Shown here: positions 29,498-40,814 of the stretch, in pieces
How positions within the stretch are numbered: position 1 is the stretch's first letter
Layout: each line of letters starts with the position of its first letter
Source: an uncultured Lachnospiraceae bacterium
GTDB lineage: Bacteria > Bacillota > Clostridia > Lachnospirales > Lachnospiraceae
Length of the DNA stretch: 53,050 nucleotides
Assembly (NCBI GenBank): GCA_946534145.1
Contig: CAMNCH010000004.1
Location: 1 to 53,050, forward strand
Direction of reading: 5' to 3'
The notes under the pieces: model-generated
What the model saw: only the letters and a program-made list of their open reading frames with translations
Told to the model about the DNA's origin: nothing
Databases searched by the model: none
Position numbers and translations under genes: made by a program

Positions 29498-30898
29498 TTA
29501 TTCGGGCTTATAGTGATCGAGTACGTCGATCCAGCTGCCTACGGTGAAAGAAACTTCCGAGCAGTAAAGGGGATCTTCGAGAACGAGTTCGCCCTTGCCT
29601 TCTGCTGTCCACCAGTCATAACCTCTGTCGTTCTTAGCGGGGAATTCTGTGCCGCCGCCCTGAGAGTGCTGGAACTTGTCTTCGATTTCTTTTGCTACGT
29701 TGGGGTTAGCTGAGTAACCGCCCATATCCTTGCCCCATGCTTCGAAGCCGTCTTCCGTACAGGTCATGTATGCGATGAATGCACATGCGGTCCAGGGTAA
29801 AGGACTGTTCTTGGTAAGGAATAAGTAGTGGCAGTATCCGTATCCGCCGATACCGGTGTAGCCGTCTTCGTATGCTGCAACCTTGATGTTGTTAACGGAA
29901 ACGCTTGCGGATTCTTCTACGGAACGAAGTTTGGAGTAAACTAACAAACCGGACTGATCTGTTGCGGATGCATCTACAAGAGTGTTGCAGATAGGACCGT
30001 CGTCTGTCTGCTCATTGTAGCTGCCTACCCAAAGCTTAATCCAAGCAAGTGCGTATGCACCGTTAGCGCCGAGACCTAAGTCTTTTGCATCGGACTGCAT
30101 AGCCTGAATGGTGGGCTCAAAATAAGCCTTCTTGGTAGCATCGAGCTTGTCGTAAGCATCCTTAAGCCATCCTGCGTACTTGTCAGCGGTAAGCATCATA
30201 AGGAAGTTCTTACCTACGATTTCGGAGTCAACACCCATGAATAAGGGGTGAGAACCTTCGTATACGAAATCCCAGCAGTTGGTGAATGTTGCATCACCCG
30301 TGCAGTTGAACATGAATACCTTGTTAAGTGTCTGAAGAGGTAAGAAACCTTCAAAAGCATCAGCGGTTGTTCCGTTTGCATCTGCCCATTCCTTGGGAAC
30401 GAAGGTCTTTAAGATGCCGGTGTCAACCATCTTAGACTGAATCTGGTTACCGTCCTGGATAAGAGTCATGGCAAATGTGCCGGTGCTCTTTAAAGAGTCG
30501 GATGAAAGCTGCTCAAAAATCTTGTTGTTCTTGGGCTGCTGCCATTCAAATTCCATGTTGTAATTGGAGTCGATAGACTGTAAATATTCAATGAACTTGG
30601 GAAGAGCTGACTTACCGCGGCTGCTGTTACCTACGCCGTAGAAGGTCTTGCCGTTGGATTCTTCGATTGCCTTCTTGGCAAGTTCTTCCATTGTCATGCC
30701 TTCGGCTTCTTTGATGATAAGGTCGATACCTGTAAGTTCTTCTACAGGGGTATCGTTCTTAACTTCTGTGCTTGCTGTCTCTGTTTTGGATGCGGGTGTT
30801 GCGGTTCCGCCGTTGCTGCTTTCGGTCTTACCGCAGCCTGCAAAACTTGCAATCACCATAGTGCATGCCAAAAGTGTTGCCAACAATTTCTTTTTCAT
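29498..30898 (-). CDS. ABC transporter substrate-binding lipoprotein
   Basis: Lipobox SFAGCGK; 466 aa; adjacent to permease and ATPase; AAAGGAGGAAG RBS. Confidence 0.88.
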   Translation of the reverse strand: MKKKLLATLLACTMVIASFAGCGKTESSNGGTATPASKTETASTEVKNDTPVEELTGIDLIIKEAEGMTMEELAKKAIEESNGKTFYGVGNSSRGKSALPKFIEYLQSIDSNYNMEFEWQQPKNNKIFEQLSSDSLKSTGTFAMTLIQDGNQIQSKMVDTGILKTFVPKEWADANGTTADAFEGFLPLQTLNKVFMFNCTGDATFTNCWDFVYEGSHPLFMGVDSEIVGKNFLMMLTADKYAGWLKDAYDKLDATKKAYFEPTIQAMQSDAKDLGLGANGAYALAWIKLWVGSYNEQTDDGPICNTLVDASATDQSGLLVYSKLRSVEESASVSVNNIKVAAYEDGYTGIGGYGYCHYLFLTKNSPLPWTACAFIAYMTCTEDGFEAWGKDMGGYSANPNVAKEIEDKFQHSQGGGTEFPAKNDRGYDWWTAEGKGELVLEDPLYCSEVSFTVGSWIDVLDHYKPE

Positions 30899-30951
30899 TA
30901 TTACTTCCTCCTTTACGCATTTTGCATCAAACTGTTTCTTTTCCTAACAAA

Positions 30952-30995
30952 AAAATGTACTCATCGACGCAACTCATGCTTGATAAGTACATTTT
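30952..30995 (-). terminator. Hairpin with U-run upstream of binding-protein gene (terminator or attenuator)
   Basis: AAAATGTACT...AGTACATTTTTTTG on minus strand. Confidence 0.6.
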
Positions 30996-31107
30996 ACTTG
31001 TGCAACTTTTAAATTTGGAGAGGGCAAAACTGATATTATTTGTAAAAAATTAACATTACTATTCTCCGGCCCCAGGGATGCCCATATACTTGAGTGTACG
31101 GCAACCG

Positions 31108-31872
31108 TTACTCTAATCCTTCTTTCTGGTAATCCGAAGGTGATTTTCCCACCAGTTTTTTAAATGTGTTTGAAAAATAAGCTATATCCTGATACCCCGT
31201 CTTCTCTGCCACTTCGTAGACTTTCACCTGAACGTCCTTAAGGTAGTCCATGGCTTTTCTGATGCGGTATCGGGTCAGGTAGTTGTTGATGCCAAGGTCG
31301 GTTTCAGCCTTGAAAAGGCGGCTTATGTGGCCTTCGCTCACTCCCATGGAGTCCGCAAGTTTGCCGATAGAGAAGTCAAAATCGCTAAAGTGTTCCTCTA
31401 CATAGGAAAGAGCGGTTTGAACGTAGCGGTTTTGAACCTCCGCCTTGTCGATGAGCGGAATGAGCTTATTTTCAAGCTCTTTGGCCGATGCAGGGGCACT
31501 CGGATGAAGATGCAGGAGTCTTTGCACCGAAGCCTCCAGTTCGCCGTCCTGAAAAGGCTTTAACAGGTAATCGCTTACTCCCATGCGCACCGCCTGTCTT
31601 GCGTATTCGAATTCATTGTAGGCAGTCAAAAAAATGACTTTGGTGGAAGGGAACCGATCTAAAAGCTTCTCCGCAAGCTCGATTCCGTCCATTTTGGGCA
31701 TCCTGATGTCGGAGATAACAAGGTCCGGGCGGGTCTCTTCCGCCTTCTTAAGGGCTTCTTCTCCGTTGGCGGCCTCTGCCACCACTTCGCAGCCTATAAG
31801 GTCCCAGTCGGTCTGTTCTTTAATGCCCATTCTTACATATTTTTCATCGTCAACTATCATTACCGATGTCAT
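31108..31872 (-). CDS. Response regulator with AraC-type DNA-binding domain (YesN-like)
   Basis: MIVDDEKYVRMGIK; DLVISDIRMPKMDGIE; AraC HTH GYQDIAYFSNTFKKLVGKSPSDYQ. Confidence 0.95.
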   Translation of the reverse strand: MTSVMIVDDEKYVRMGIKEQTDWDLIGCEVVAEAANGEEALKKAEETRPDLVISDIRMPKMDGIELAEKLLDRFPSTKVIFLTAYNEFEYARQAVRMGVSDYLLKPFQDGELEASVQRLLHLHPSAPASAKELENKLIPLIDKAEVQNRYVQTALSYVEEHFSDFDFSIGKLADSMGVSEGHISRLFKAETDLGINNYLTRYRIRKAMDYLKDVQVKVYEVAEKTGYQDIAYFSNTFKKLVGKSPSDYQKEGLE

Positions 31873-33590
31873 ATTTCACCTCTTCTGCCTTCAGGCGTGT
31901 CCGGGGTATAGGGTACGGTGACGGTCATTTTGGTGCCCGCCTCCATGCGCTCGGCATGAACTCCGTATTCTTTGCCGTAATAAAGCCTGATTATGGTGTT
32001 AACGTTCTTGATGCCCAAATGCCCTTCAAGAGCCGCAGGGTCATCGGCTTCGATAAGGGCTATCATTTCATCGTCGATTCCCTTACCGTTGTCGGTTACC
32101 GTAATTTCAAGAATCTCGGTGCCGTCCTGCCCTTTCTTTTTAAGGGCGGATATCTTAATGTGTCCGTCGCTTCTGCCTTCAAGTCCGTGAATTATGGAGT
32201 TCTCCACTATGGGCTGAAGGATGAGCTTGGGCACAAGTGCTTTCTTTAAGCTGTCTTCCACGTCGATTTCAAGATCGAAGTTGTCATCGAAGCGAATCTT
32301 CTGGATGTCGCAGTAATCGCTTACCAGTTCAAGTTCTTTTTCCAGCATGCAGAATTGGTTCTGCGAAATACCGGCCCTGAGAATGGTGGCCAATGATGAA
32401 GAAAGGGTCGCAACCTCCGGCACTTGATTGGCCTTCGCTACCCACTTGATTGTGTCGAGGGTGTTGTAGAGGAAGTGTGGATTAAGCTGAGCCTGCATAA
32501 GCTCGATGCGGGCTTCGTTGACCTTTCTTTCGGCCTCAACACGCTCGCGCATGGTATCCTTAAGCCGCGCCGTCATCTTGTTGAAGCCCGATGCAAGTTG
32601 GCCGAATTCGTCCTCGCGGTTTAAATCTATCTTGGTATCGAAGTCGCCCTTTCTGAACTGCTTCATGGCAACAGTCAGGGTATTGATGGGCTTGGAAAAA
32701 GAAATACTCATGCGGGATGCCACCAGCAGGCACAAAAGAATGCTTATGACCACCTGCATCAAAACAATCTGATAGCCCGCTCTCACCGCCGTTTTTTCAA
32801 AAGCGGGAGGGGTGATGTATACGCTGATAAGCCCTGTGTCGCCTACCTTGGAGATATAGAGGTTCTCTTCTATGTCATTGTTGTAGGTGACGTTTTCGAG
32901 GAAGTTGTTCCTGAGTTTGTCAATGTTTTCCCCGTCCTCCGCCGAACCTATGAGGCAGAAAGGGCGCAGAAATTCGTTGGTAAGCATATAGCCGTCGCGG
33001 GCGTTAAAAGAAGTCGAAAGAATCTTCTTAAGCTCGTCTCTGCCGATTCTTAAGACCACGTAGCCTTTTGCACCGGTGTCGGTTACTTTTCTCGCCATAA
33101 CCAGAGTTGCGCCGGACCGGGTCATGTCGGCAGGGTCCATGTCGTAAACGGTCTTGCCTTCAGCTTTGTCGGCCTTTAGCAATACTCCGTACTCTGCGGG
33201 AATGCAACCAGACGCCACACCTCTTCTGGTGCTGAACTTGCTGGTGCCCCCAAGGTACAGATCCACTACCGCAAAATCCCTGATATCCGCTGTCACTTCA
33301 TACAGAGTCGAATAGATATCAAGGGCATTCTTGGGTCCCGGAAGCAGGGCATTTGTAAGGACATCGCTTTCACAGATTTTGTCAAGGACGCTGTCCGATA
33401 AGCTTAACAAATCTTCTATTCTTTTGCCGATAACCTCTTCGCGGTTTAAGTCTTCTTTTTGATGATCGGCCTTTATACGGGCCTGGAAACCCTGTATTGT
33501 TAAGATTCCTCCGCATACTACCAGCGCCAGGGTTACGGAAAGGATGATAAAGAAGATTCTTCTTTTGAAAGAGTGCTTAAGAAAGCTCAT
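31869..33590 (-). CDS. Sensor histidine kinase (YesM-like, HisKA_7TM/LytS-type His_kinase domain)
   Basis: HAMP then QAQLNPHFLYNTLDTIKW; start set to MSFLKHS behind GGAAGGAGGGTG. Confidence 0.94.
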   Translation of the reverse strand: MSFLKHSFKRRIFFIILSVTLALVVCGGILTIQGFQARIKADHQKEDLNREEVIGKRIEDLLSLSDSVLDKICESDVLTNALLPGPKNALDIYSTLYEVTADIRDFAVVDLYLGGTSKFSTRRGVASGCIPAEYGVLLKADKAEGKTVYDMDPADMTRSGATLVMARKVTDTGAKGYVVLRIGRDELKKILSTSFNARDGYMLTNEFLRPFCLIGSAEDGENIDKLRNNFLENVTYNNDIEENLYISKVGDTGLISVYITPPAFEKTAVRAGYQIVLMQVVISILLCLLVASRMSISFSKPINTLTVAMKQFRKGDFDTKIDLNREDEFGQLASGFNKMTARLKDTMRERVEAERKVNEARIELMQAQLNPHFLYNTLDTIKWVAKANQVPEVATLSSSLATILRAGISQNQFCMLEKELELVSDYCDIQKIRFDDNFDLEIDVEDSLKKALVPKLILQPIVENSIIHGLEGRSDGHIKISALKKKGQDGTEILEITVTDNGKGIDDEMIALIEADDPAALEGHLGIKNVNTIIRLYYGKEYGVHAERMEAGTKMTVTVPYTPDTPEGRRGEI

Positions 33591-33591
33591 T

Positions 33592-34638
33592 CTATTCACC
33601 CTCCTTCCCGATAATGCTGTCCCAGAGGGCAAAGACCGACTCTTCTTCTTTGGCAGATTTCTCTATGTCAAAATCAATCTGTGTGAGTGCTTCAAAGCCC
33701 TCCGAAAGGGCAATATCCGTGCGAACCGGCCGCCTTAAGAAGCGGTCCATTGCATATTTCTGCGTATCGTAACCGGTTACGAAATCTATGAATTTGCCTG
33801 CGTTATAGCTGTGGGGCGCATTTTTGACCATGGCGCAGCCGTCGGGCACCGAAGTGGTACCTTCCTCGGGATAGACCACCACAATGTCGTAGCCTGCCAG
33901 CACGCTTTTTTTGGCCGTTTCTTCAAGCGTCACCCCCACAAGGAATGTGCCGTTTGAAACATCCGCAACTATCTCTCCCGACGAAGAAAGAACGTTGCCC
34001 TTAAGGCCCTCCATAAAGTCCTTAAGCCTATCCTCCCCCGCTATCTGGGAAAGGGTCGAGAGAATGGTATAGCTGGTACCTGAATTGTGAAGGTCGGCAA
34101 AAGCAATCTGCCCTTTCCACTTATCGCTTAGCAAGTCCTGCCAGGACTTAGGCGCCTCTTCCTCGGGCACCAGTTTACTGTTGTATATAAAAACAAGGGG
34201 AAGCTCCGTGAAAGGAGTCCAGAGATTGTCACTTGAAAGATAAGAGGGGTCAAGGTTCTCACGACCGTTAACCTCATAAGGCATAAAAAGGTCCCTCGCC
34301 GCCGCAAAAGACTCTATACCGCCTCCGAACATTATGTCGCAGCGTCCTTCTTCCGAGGCTTCTCGCACCTCTTTAAACATTTCGGTGGTGCCGCCTGCGT
34401 GAATCTCCACCCAGATGCCGGTGCGGTTTTCAAATTCAAGAATTATGGGAAGATACACCTCTTCCTTGTGAGATGTATAGACTATAAGCTGTTTTTCGTG
34501 GGAAACATTGTACTCTTCCGCAATTTTGGCGGCCACAGACTTGTCCCCGCTTTTTTCGCACGCACAAAGAAGGAGCATGGCTGCTCCTAAGAATAATACC
34601 GATGTTCTTTTGATAATTCCCCTTATCTTAACGCTCAT
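33592..34638 (-). CDS. Fe(III)-type extracellular binding lipoprotein coupled to the histidine kinase gene
   Basis: Lipobox LLLCACEKSG; QLIVYTSHKEEVYLPIILEFENRTGI typical of FbpA-like proteins; stop adjoins kinase start. Confidence 0.85.
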   Translation of the reverse strand: MSVKIRGIIKRTSVLFLGAAMLLLCACEKSGDKSVAAKIAEEYNVSHEKQLIVYTSHKEEVYLPIILEFENRTGIWVEIHAGGTTEMFKEVREASEEGRCDIMFGGGIESFAAARDLFMPYEVNGRENLDPSYLSSDNLWTPFTELPLVFIYNSKLVPEEEAPKSWQDLLSDKWKGQIAFADLHNSGTSYTILSTLSQIAGEDRLKDFMEGLKGNVLSSSGEIVADVSNGTFLVGVTLEETAKKSVLAGYDIVVVYPEEGTTSVPDGCAMVKNAPHSYNAGKFIDFVTGYDTQKYAMDRFLRRPVRTDIALSEGFEALTQIDFDIEKSAKEEESVFALWDSIIGKEGE

Positions 34639-34660
34639 GGAGGTATTATAACACAAAAGA

Positions 34661-34684
34661 GCACCGACATAAATTCATCGGTGC
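34661..34684 (-). terminator. Terminator after MCP gene
   Basis: GCACCGATGAATTTATGTCGGTGCTCTTTTG. Confidence 0.85.
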
Positions 34685-34700
34685 CCTTATTAATTTAGCT

Positions 34701-36413
34701 TTATGCCCCTACCTTGAAGTTTTTAACGATTTCCGCCAGTTTGACTGCCGCATTGTCAATCTGCGTCTGGGTTTCGTTAAGGGTCTGCATGTTCTTTGCC
34801 ACCATTTCGGCTGTTGCGGAAAGTTCCTCAGCCGTAGCCGCATTTTCTTCGGATGCTGCGGAAAGTCCCTCCACAAGACCGCTAATATTCTCAAAGCCGC
34901 CTGCAAGTTCTTTATTCACTTCATTAAGGCCTTCTACCGCATCTTCAACCGCTTCAATGGTCTTGACTATTCCCTCAAAGCTTCCCTTTGTTTCTTCAAC
35001 GCTTACGTTTTGTCTCTCAACGTATTCTTTGACCCGTTCGGACTGGAAGGTTGCTTCGGCAGTGTTATTGTTAAGTTCTTCCAAAAGTCTGTTTATGGTA
35101 TTGACGTTCTCAGCCGACTGGTCAGAAAGCTTTCTGATTTCTTCGGCCACAACGTTAAAGCCTCTTCCGTATTCACCGGCTCTCGCCGCTTCGATACTAG
35201 CGTTCAGTGAAAGAAGGTTGGTCTGTGCCGCTATGGAAGAAATCAGTTCAGAAACCTTATTGATGCGGGCCGAACTTTCTTCAATTGAAGATATGCCTGC
35301 AAAAATATTGTCGAAGGCTTCCATGCATTGTCTGTTAATGTCTATAAGGCTCTCAACCTTATCCATGCCTTCTTTTGTGGCGCGATCTATCTCGTTGCTT
35401 GCATCGGTAATTGATTGTGTAGATTCTTCGGATCTGCCCATAACCTCTGTAAGTCTTGTCATATCAGATGCTATAGCTTCCACTTCTGAAGCAGTCTGCG
35501 TAGCTGTTTTGGCAAGCTCTCCCGCAGCGGAATTGATGGTTTCCATGCTGGCGGAAGTCTCATTTGTTGCCGCACTCAGTTCTTCGCATGAGCCGGCCAG
35601 TTCATCCGACTGCGCATAAAGAACGGAAACAACTTCCTTTAAATTGTTCTGCATCTTTTTAAAGGACCTGGTCATCTGGCCCACTTCGTCTTTGGCCTTG
35701 GTGTCGGGAACCTCCGTGGTAAGGTCGTTTGTGGCAAGAATGTCCAGGCGTTCTTTGGTCTTTCTGATGCCTTTTCCGATTCCGTGCGAAACAGCAAATA
35801 CCGCAAGTGACATTAATACAATAACCGCTATATACACAAGACTTATCATTTTAATCTGCGCATCGATTCCCTGCGACATGATGTCACCCTGCTTTAAAGC
35901 CCAGGTTTCGGTAATACTTTGAAGTCTTGCAAGGGACGCTCTGGCCGTATCAAAGCTTTGCTTTTGCCTGGTTACGTCACCGATGTGAAATTCCATCACA
36001 TAAGAACCCTTGTACGCCACAAGATTCTCGGAAAACGCTGTAAAAGCTCCCTCAAAATCGACCCCGTCCACTAAGGTTTCTTTATACAAAGAGTTGTCAA
36101 GGGATGCTATCTCTGTAGCCTTTTCGGCATATTCAAGGCATGCCGCCACACTTTCGTAGTACTCGTCCATTTGCGCTCTTTCGGCGCTTTGCGTCTCGAT
36201 ATATCTGGTAAAAGAAAGCTGCGCTCTGTAAATTTCCCTGTCTGCCGAAAGAAGATTGTGATTGACGTTGTAAAGAGTGTCGTAGTAAACCGCCTTTGAA
36301 TTGTTTACTGCTTTTCTGATATTGATTCCCAGAACTACAAGTGAAAGAATCAAAAGTATTTCAAGCGGTATAACGATAAAAAAGAGTTTGAAACCGATTT
36401 TAAGATTTTTCAT
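34701..36413 (-). CDS. Methyl-accepting chemotaxis protein
   Basis: Signalling tip [48 protein letters not shown] domain. Confidence 0.95.
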   Translation of the reverse strand: MKNLKIGFKLFFIVIPLEILLILSLVVLGINIRKAVNNSKAVYYDTLYNVNHNLLSADREIYRAQLSFTRYIETQSAERAQMDEYYESVAACLEYAEKATEIASLDNSLYKETLVDGVDFEGAFTAFSENLVAYKGSYVMEFHIGDVTRQKQSFDTARASLARLQSITETWALKQGDIMSQGIDAQIKMISLVYIAVIVLMSLAVFAVSHGIGKGIRKTKERLDILATNDLTTEVPDTKAKDEVGQMTRSFKKMQNNLKEVVSVLYAQSDELAGSCEELSAATNETSASMETINSAAGELAKTATQTASEVEAIASDMTRLTEVMGRSEESTQSITDASNEIDRATKEGMDKVESLIDINRQCMEAFDNIFAGISSIEESSARINKVSELISSIAAQTNLLSLNASIEAARAGEYGRGFNVVAEEIRKLSDQSAENVNTINRLLEELNNNTAEATFQSERVKEYVERQNVSVEETKGSFEGIVKTIEAVEDAVEGLNEVNKELAGGFENISGLVEGLSAASEENAATAEELSATAEMVAKNMQTLNETQTQIDNAAVKLAEIVKNFKVGA

Positions 36414-36586
36414 AACCATTCACCCCAAAGATTATATTTTTGCGCAAAAAAACAGAGGCATAGCGCTAAGAAGTCTTAACGCCGGGTGCCCCTTTTTCAC
36501 CTTTTTTGGCTGTTTTCATTATAATCTGATTTACATAATATTTCAACACAAATGTTATGAATTGTTGATTTTCTTATGAAAATAAA

Positions 36587-36618
36587 AGGCACTTGCCTTT
36601 TTATTAAGACAAGTGCCT
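36587..36618 (-). terminator. Terminator of groESL
   Basis: AGGCACTTG...CAAGTGCCTTTTATTTTC. Confidence 0.88.
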
Positions 36619-36639
36619 GTATTTCTGACTATATGCGGT

Positions 36640-38551
<1,912 letters not shown>

Positions 38552-38575
38552 GACTTCGCCTCCTGATTTATATTG

Positions 38576-38602
38576 TTAGCACTCTGTAATCCCGAGTGCT
38601 AA
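38576..38602. promoter_or_regulatory. CIRCE element (HrcA operator)
   Basis: TTAGCACTC-N9-GAGTGCTAA, perfect. Confidence 0.97.
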
Positions 38603-38618
38603 CTCATTCACATATACA

Positions 38619-38647
38619 GTTATAATGTGTTTGTGATTAAAGTGCAA
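38619..38647 (-). promoter_or_regulatory. groESL promoter
   Basis: Minus strand TTGCAC-17 nt-TATAAC, immediately upstream of CIRCE. Confidence 0.8.
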
Positions 38648-38715
38648 GGGGTATTTGAGGTTTTTATGATTTTTTTAGATTTGAGTTTTATTTATACCCT
38701 CTCCCTCTGGTTAAT

Positions 38716-39037
38716 GTTGGATAATTCTCGCGAATCAGACGCTTTTATCTATTGCTTTTGCATCGCTTTTTTCCGGGCAAGTAATATAATCTCAGATTCT
38801 TTATTTTTATCTATTGTTTTTCACCGGTCAAAAAAAGTGACAATAGATAAAAAACTTTTTTGCAGCTGATTATCTATTTAATAGTTATCTTCTCCGGGCT
38901 TTGTTCAAACACTATTCTCGTTTTTTCTCTTATACCGATAGATAATTTTGAGCCTTTTTCTTTTTTATCCATCACCCGACAGCTTAATGCATCAAAAACA
39001 ATAGATAAAACTGCTCATTATGAATTGTTATCTATTG
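38716..39037. repeat. Array of five 39-nt inverted-end units (arms CAATAGATAA/TTATCTATTG), ~63-bp period
   Basis: Units 38716-38754, 38778-38816, 38841-38879, 38936-38974, 38999-39037; start spacing 62, 63, 95, 63. Confidence 0.8.
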
Positions 39038-39104
39038 CCCCCATTTTTTTGCCCCCGGCAGCATTCTCAAAACACTCTTCCTCTCCTCTCTTCTCCGATT
39101 CATA

Positions 39105-39129
39105 ACCGGTCTCTTTTTTAGAGACCGGT
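39105..39129. repeat. Perfect 9-bp inverted repeat
   Basis: ACCGGTCTC-TTTTTTA-GAGACCGGT. Confidence 0.85.
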
Positions 39130-39448
39130 AACTTTTTCCCCTTTTGCCTCTTTTAGACATCTTTTAATACCACGGAAAAAGAAAGAACAGGTAAAAGCCT
39201 GTAAATCGCGCATTTTTAGGCATCCCTCAGCCGATAAGTATAATCGGTTTTCGGGAATGCAGTTTACATAACTCAAAGGTCGATATCTAACTGCTACTAA
39301 AAAAAGGACTTTTACCCATCCCCCGCAAAATGCTTCTCTGTAAATGATATCTAAAAAGCAATTAATTCTTACGTATTAACCATCCCACTCCCAAACGCAC
39401 CCTAAAAAGAATGACTAATATCATTCCAATTTTACTTTTTTAGACGAG
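39123..39448. repeat. Array of five degenerate 39-nt units (arms GATATCTAAAA/TTTTAGACATC), ~64-bp period
   Basis: Units start at 39123, 39186, 39282, 39346, 39410; spacing 63, 96, 64, 64. Confidence 0.6.
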
Positions 39449-39470
39449 CCTCACACTCTAAGCAAAAAAA

Positions 39471-39488
39471 GCTCCGCCGAAGCGGAGC
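39471..39488 (-). terminator. Terminator of anion transporter gene
   Basis: GCTCCGCTTCGGCGGAGCTTTTTTTGC. Confidence 0.93.
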
Positions 39489-39515
39489 CAAAATCTCTAA
39501 AGCCATCTGTAATTC

Positions 39516-40787
39516 TTATGACCACACAAGCCATATAAACGCATAACCGATTATAACAGCTGTAAATGTAAAGGGTATACCGATTTTAAAGAAGTCAGAG
39601 TTCTTAACCGTGTAGCCTTCCTTCTTGAGGATACCGATGCCGGCAACGTTGGCGGATGCGCCGAAAGGTGTAATGTTGCCACCCAAAGTGGCGCCGGTTA
39701 ACAATCCGAAATACAATACAACCGGGTTGATACCAAGCTTAATGGAAATGCCCTGCACAACAGGAAGCATGGCAGCAACGTAAGGAATATTGTCTACAAA
39801 AGCGGAAATCAGCACAGAACCGAATACAATAATAGTGTAGAGCACGAAAATGTTTCCGTTTCCAAGACCCGAGAACCAGTCCGCAATCTTGTCGATGATA
39901 CCCGCCTCTGTAATACCTGCGATTACGGTAAAGAGACCGCACAGCATTAACAGTGTCTGGTAGTCCATCTCCTTGAGCACAAGTTTTAAAGGAGCAGTGC
40001 TCTTTCTTGACAGCATATTGCGCACAAGTTCGATGATAAACAAAGACATGCAGATAAGTCCGTTCTTAATATCATCGATAACAGGTATCTCAAAGAAAGA
40101 AGCAATAATGAGGCACACTACCACAAGCACCAGCATGATGCCGGGAACATGGTCGGTTACGGGTGTAAGACGTTCTGCCGTAACAGGCTGCTTCTGCTTT
40201 CTGAAGATAAAATAAAGAATAACAACTGTTCCCAAAGCTCCGAGCTCAACTGCCCAGAAAATGGAGAATTTGCCCTGCCAGAACAGGAAGTCTATAAAGC
40301 TCATACCCGCATATCCGCCGAGAAGAATCGACGTGGTATCACCCACCAGGGTAGCTGCGCCCTGAAGGTTAGAGGATACTGCAATGGATATAATTACGGG
40401 AACGGGATTAATGTTTAATTTCTTACAAATCGCAAGGCCCACAGGCGCTACCATAAGAACCGTTGCCACGTTGTCCACAAACGCAGAAACCAAGCCCGAA
40501 AATACACACAAAGCAATAATCGCCGCACATGCATTTGGCATCTTCTTAAGCATTAAGTCCGCAAGTCTTGCTGGCATACCGGTTTCAATAAAGAGTGTTA
40601 CAAGGCCCATGGTACCCGTAATCATCATGATTACGTTCCAGTTAATGGCCGTAGGAACTGCGGTGACGGATAAAACACCGGTTACCACCATGGCTACCGC
40701 TCCGCCGAGGGCAAACCACACTCTCCACTTGGAAAGCGCCAGCATTCCCACATACATAAGTACAAAAATAATAAGTGCCGTTACCAT
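39516..40787 (-). CDS. SLC13/ArsB/NhaD-type ion transporter
   Basis: ~12 TM; SAFVDNVATVLMVAPVG and SAFVDNIPYVAAMLPV repeats; start set to MVTALIIFVL behind AAAGGAGAG. Confidence 0.85.
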   Translation of the reverse strand: MVTALIIFVLMYVGMLALSKWRVWFALGGAVAMVVTGVLSVTAVPTAINWNVIMMITGTMGLVTLFIETGMPARLADLMLKKMPNACAAIIALCVFSGLVSAFVDNVATVLMVAPVGLAICKKLNINPVPVIISIAVSSNLQGAATLVGDTTSILLGGYAGMSFIDFLFWQGKFSIFWAVELGALGTVVILYFIFRKQKQPVTAERLTPVTDHVPGIMLVLVVVCLIIASFFEIPVIDDIKNGLICMSLFIIELVRNMLSRKSTAPLKLVLKEMDYQTLLMLCGLFTVIAGITEAGIIDKIADWFSGLGNGNIFVLYTIIVFGSVLISAFVDNIPYVAAMLPVVQGISIKLGINPVVLYFGLLTGATLGGNITPFGASANVAGIGILKKEGYTVKNSDFFKIGIPFTFTAVIIGYAFIWLVWS

Positions 40788-40814
40788 TTTTCTCTCCTTT
40801 GGAATATAAAAAAT

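Noticed and set aside
38716-39037. TTATCTATTG/TTATCCATC words as DnaA boxes or an origin
   Set aside because: They do not match TTATNCACA, and no dnaA/dnaN or other origin genes are nearby.
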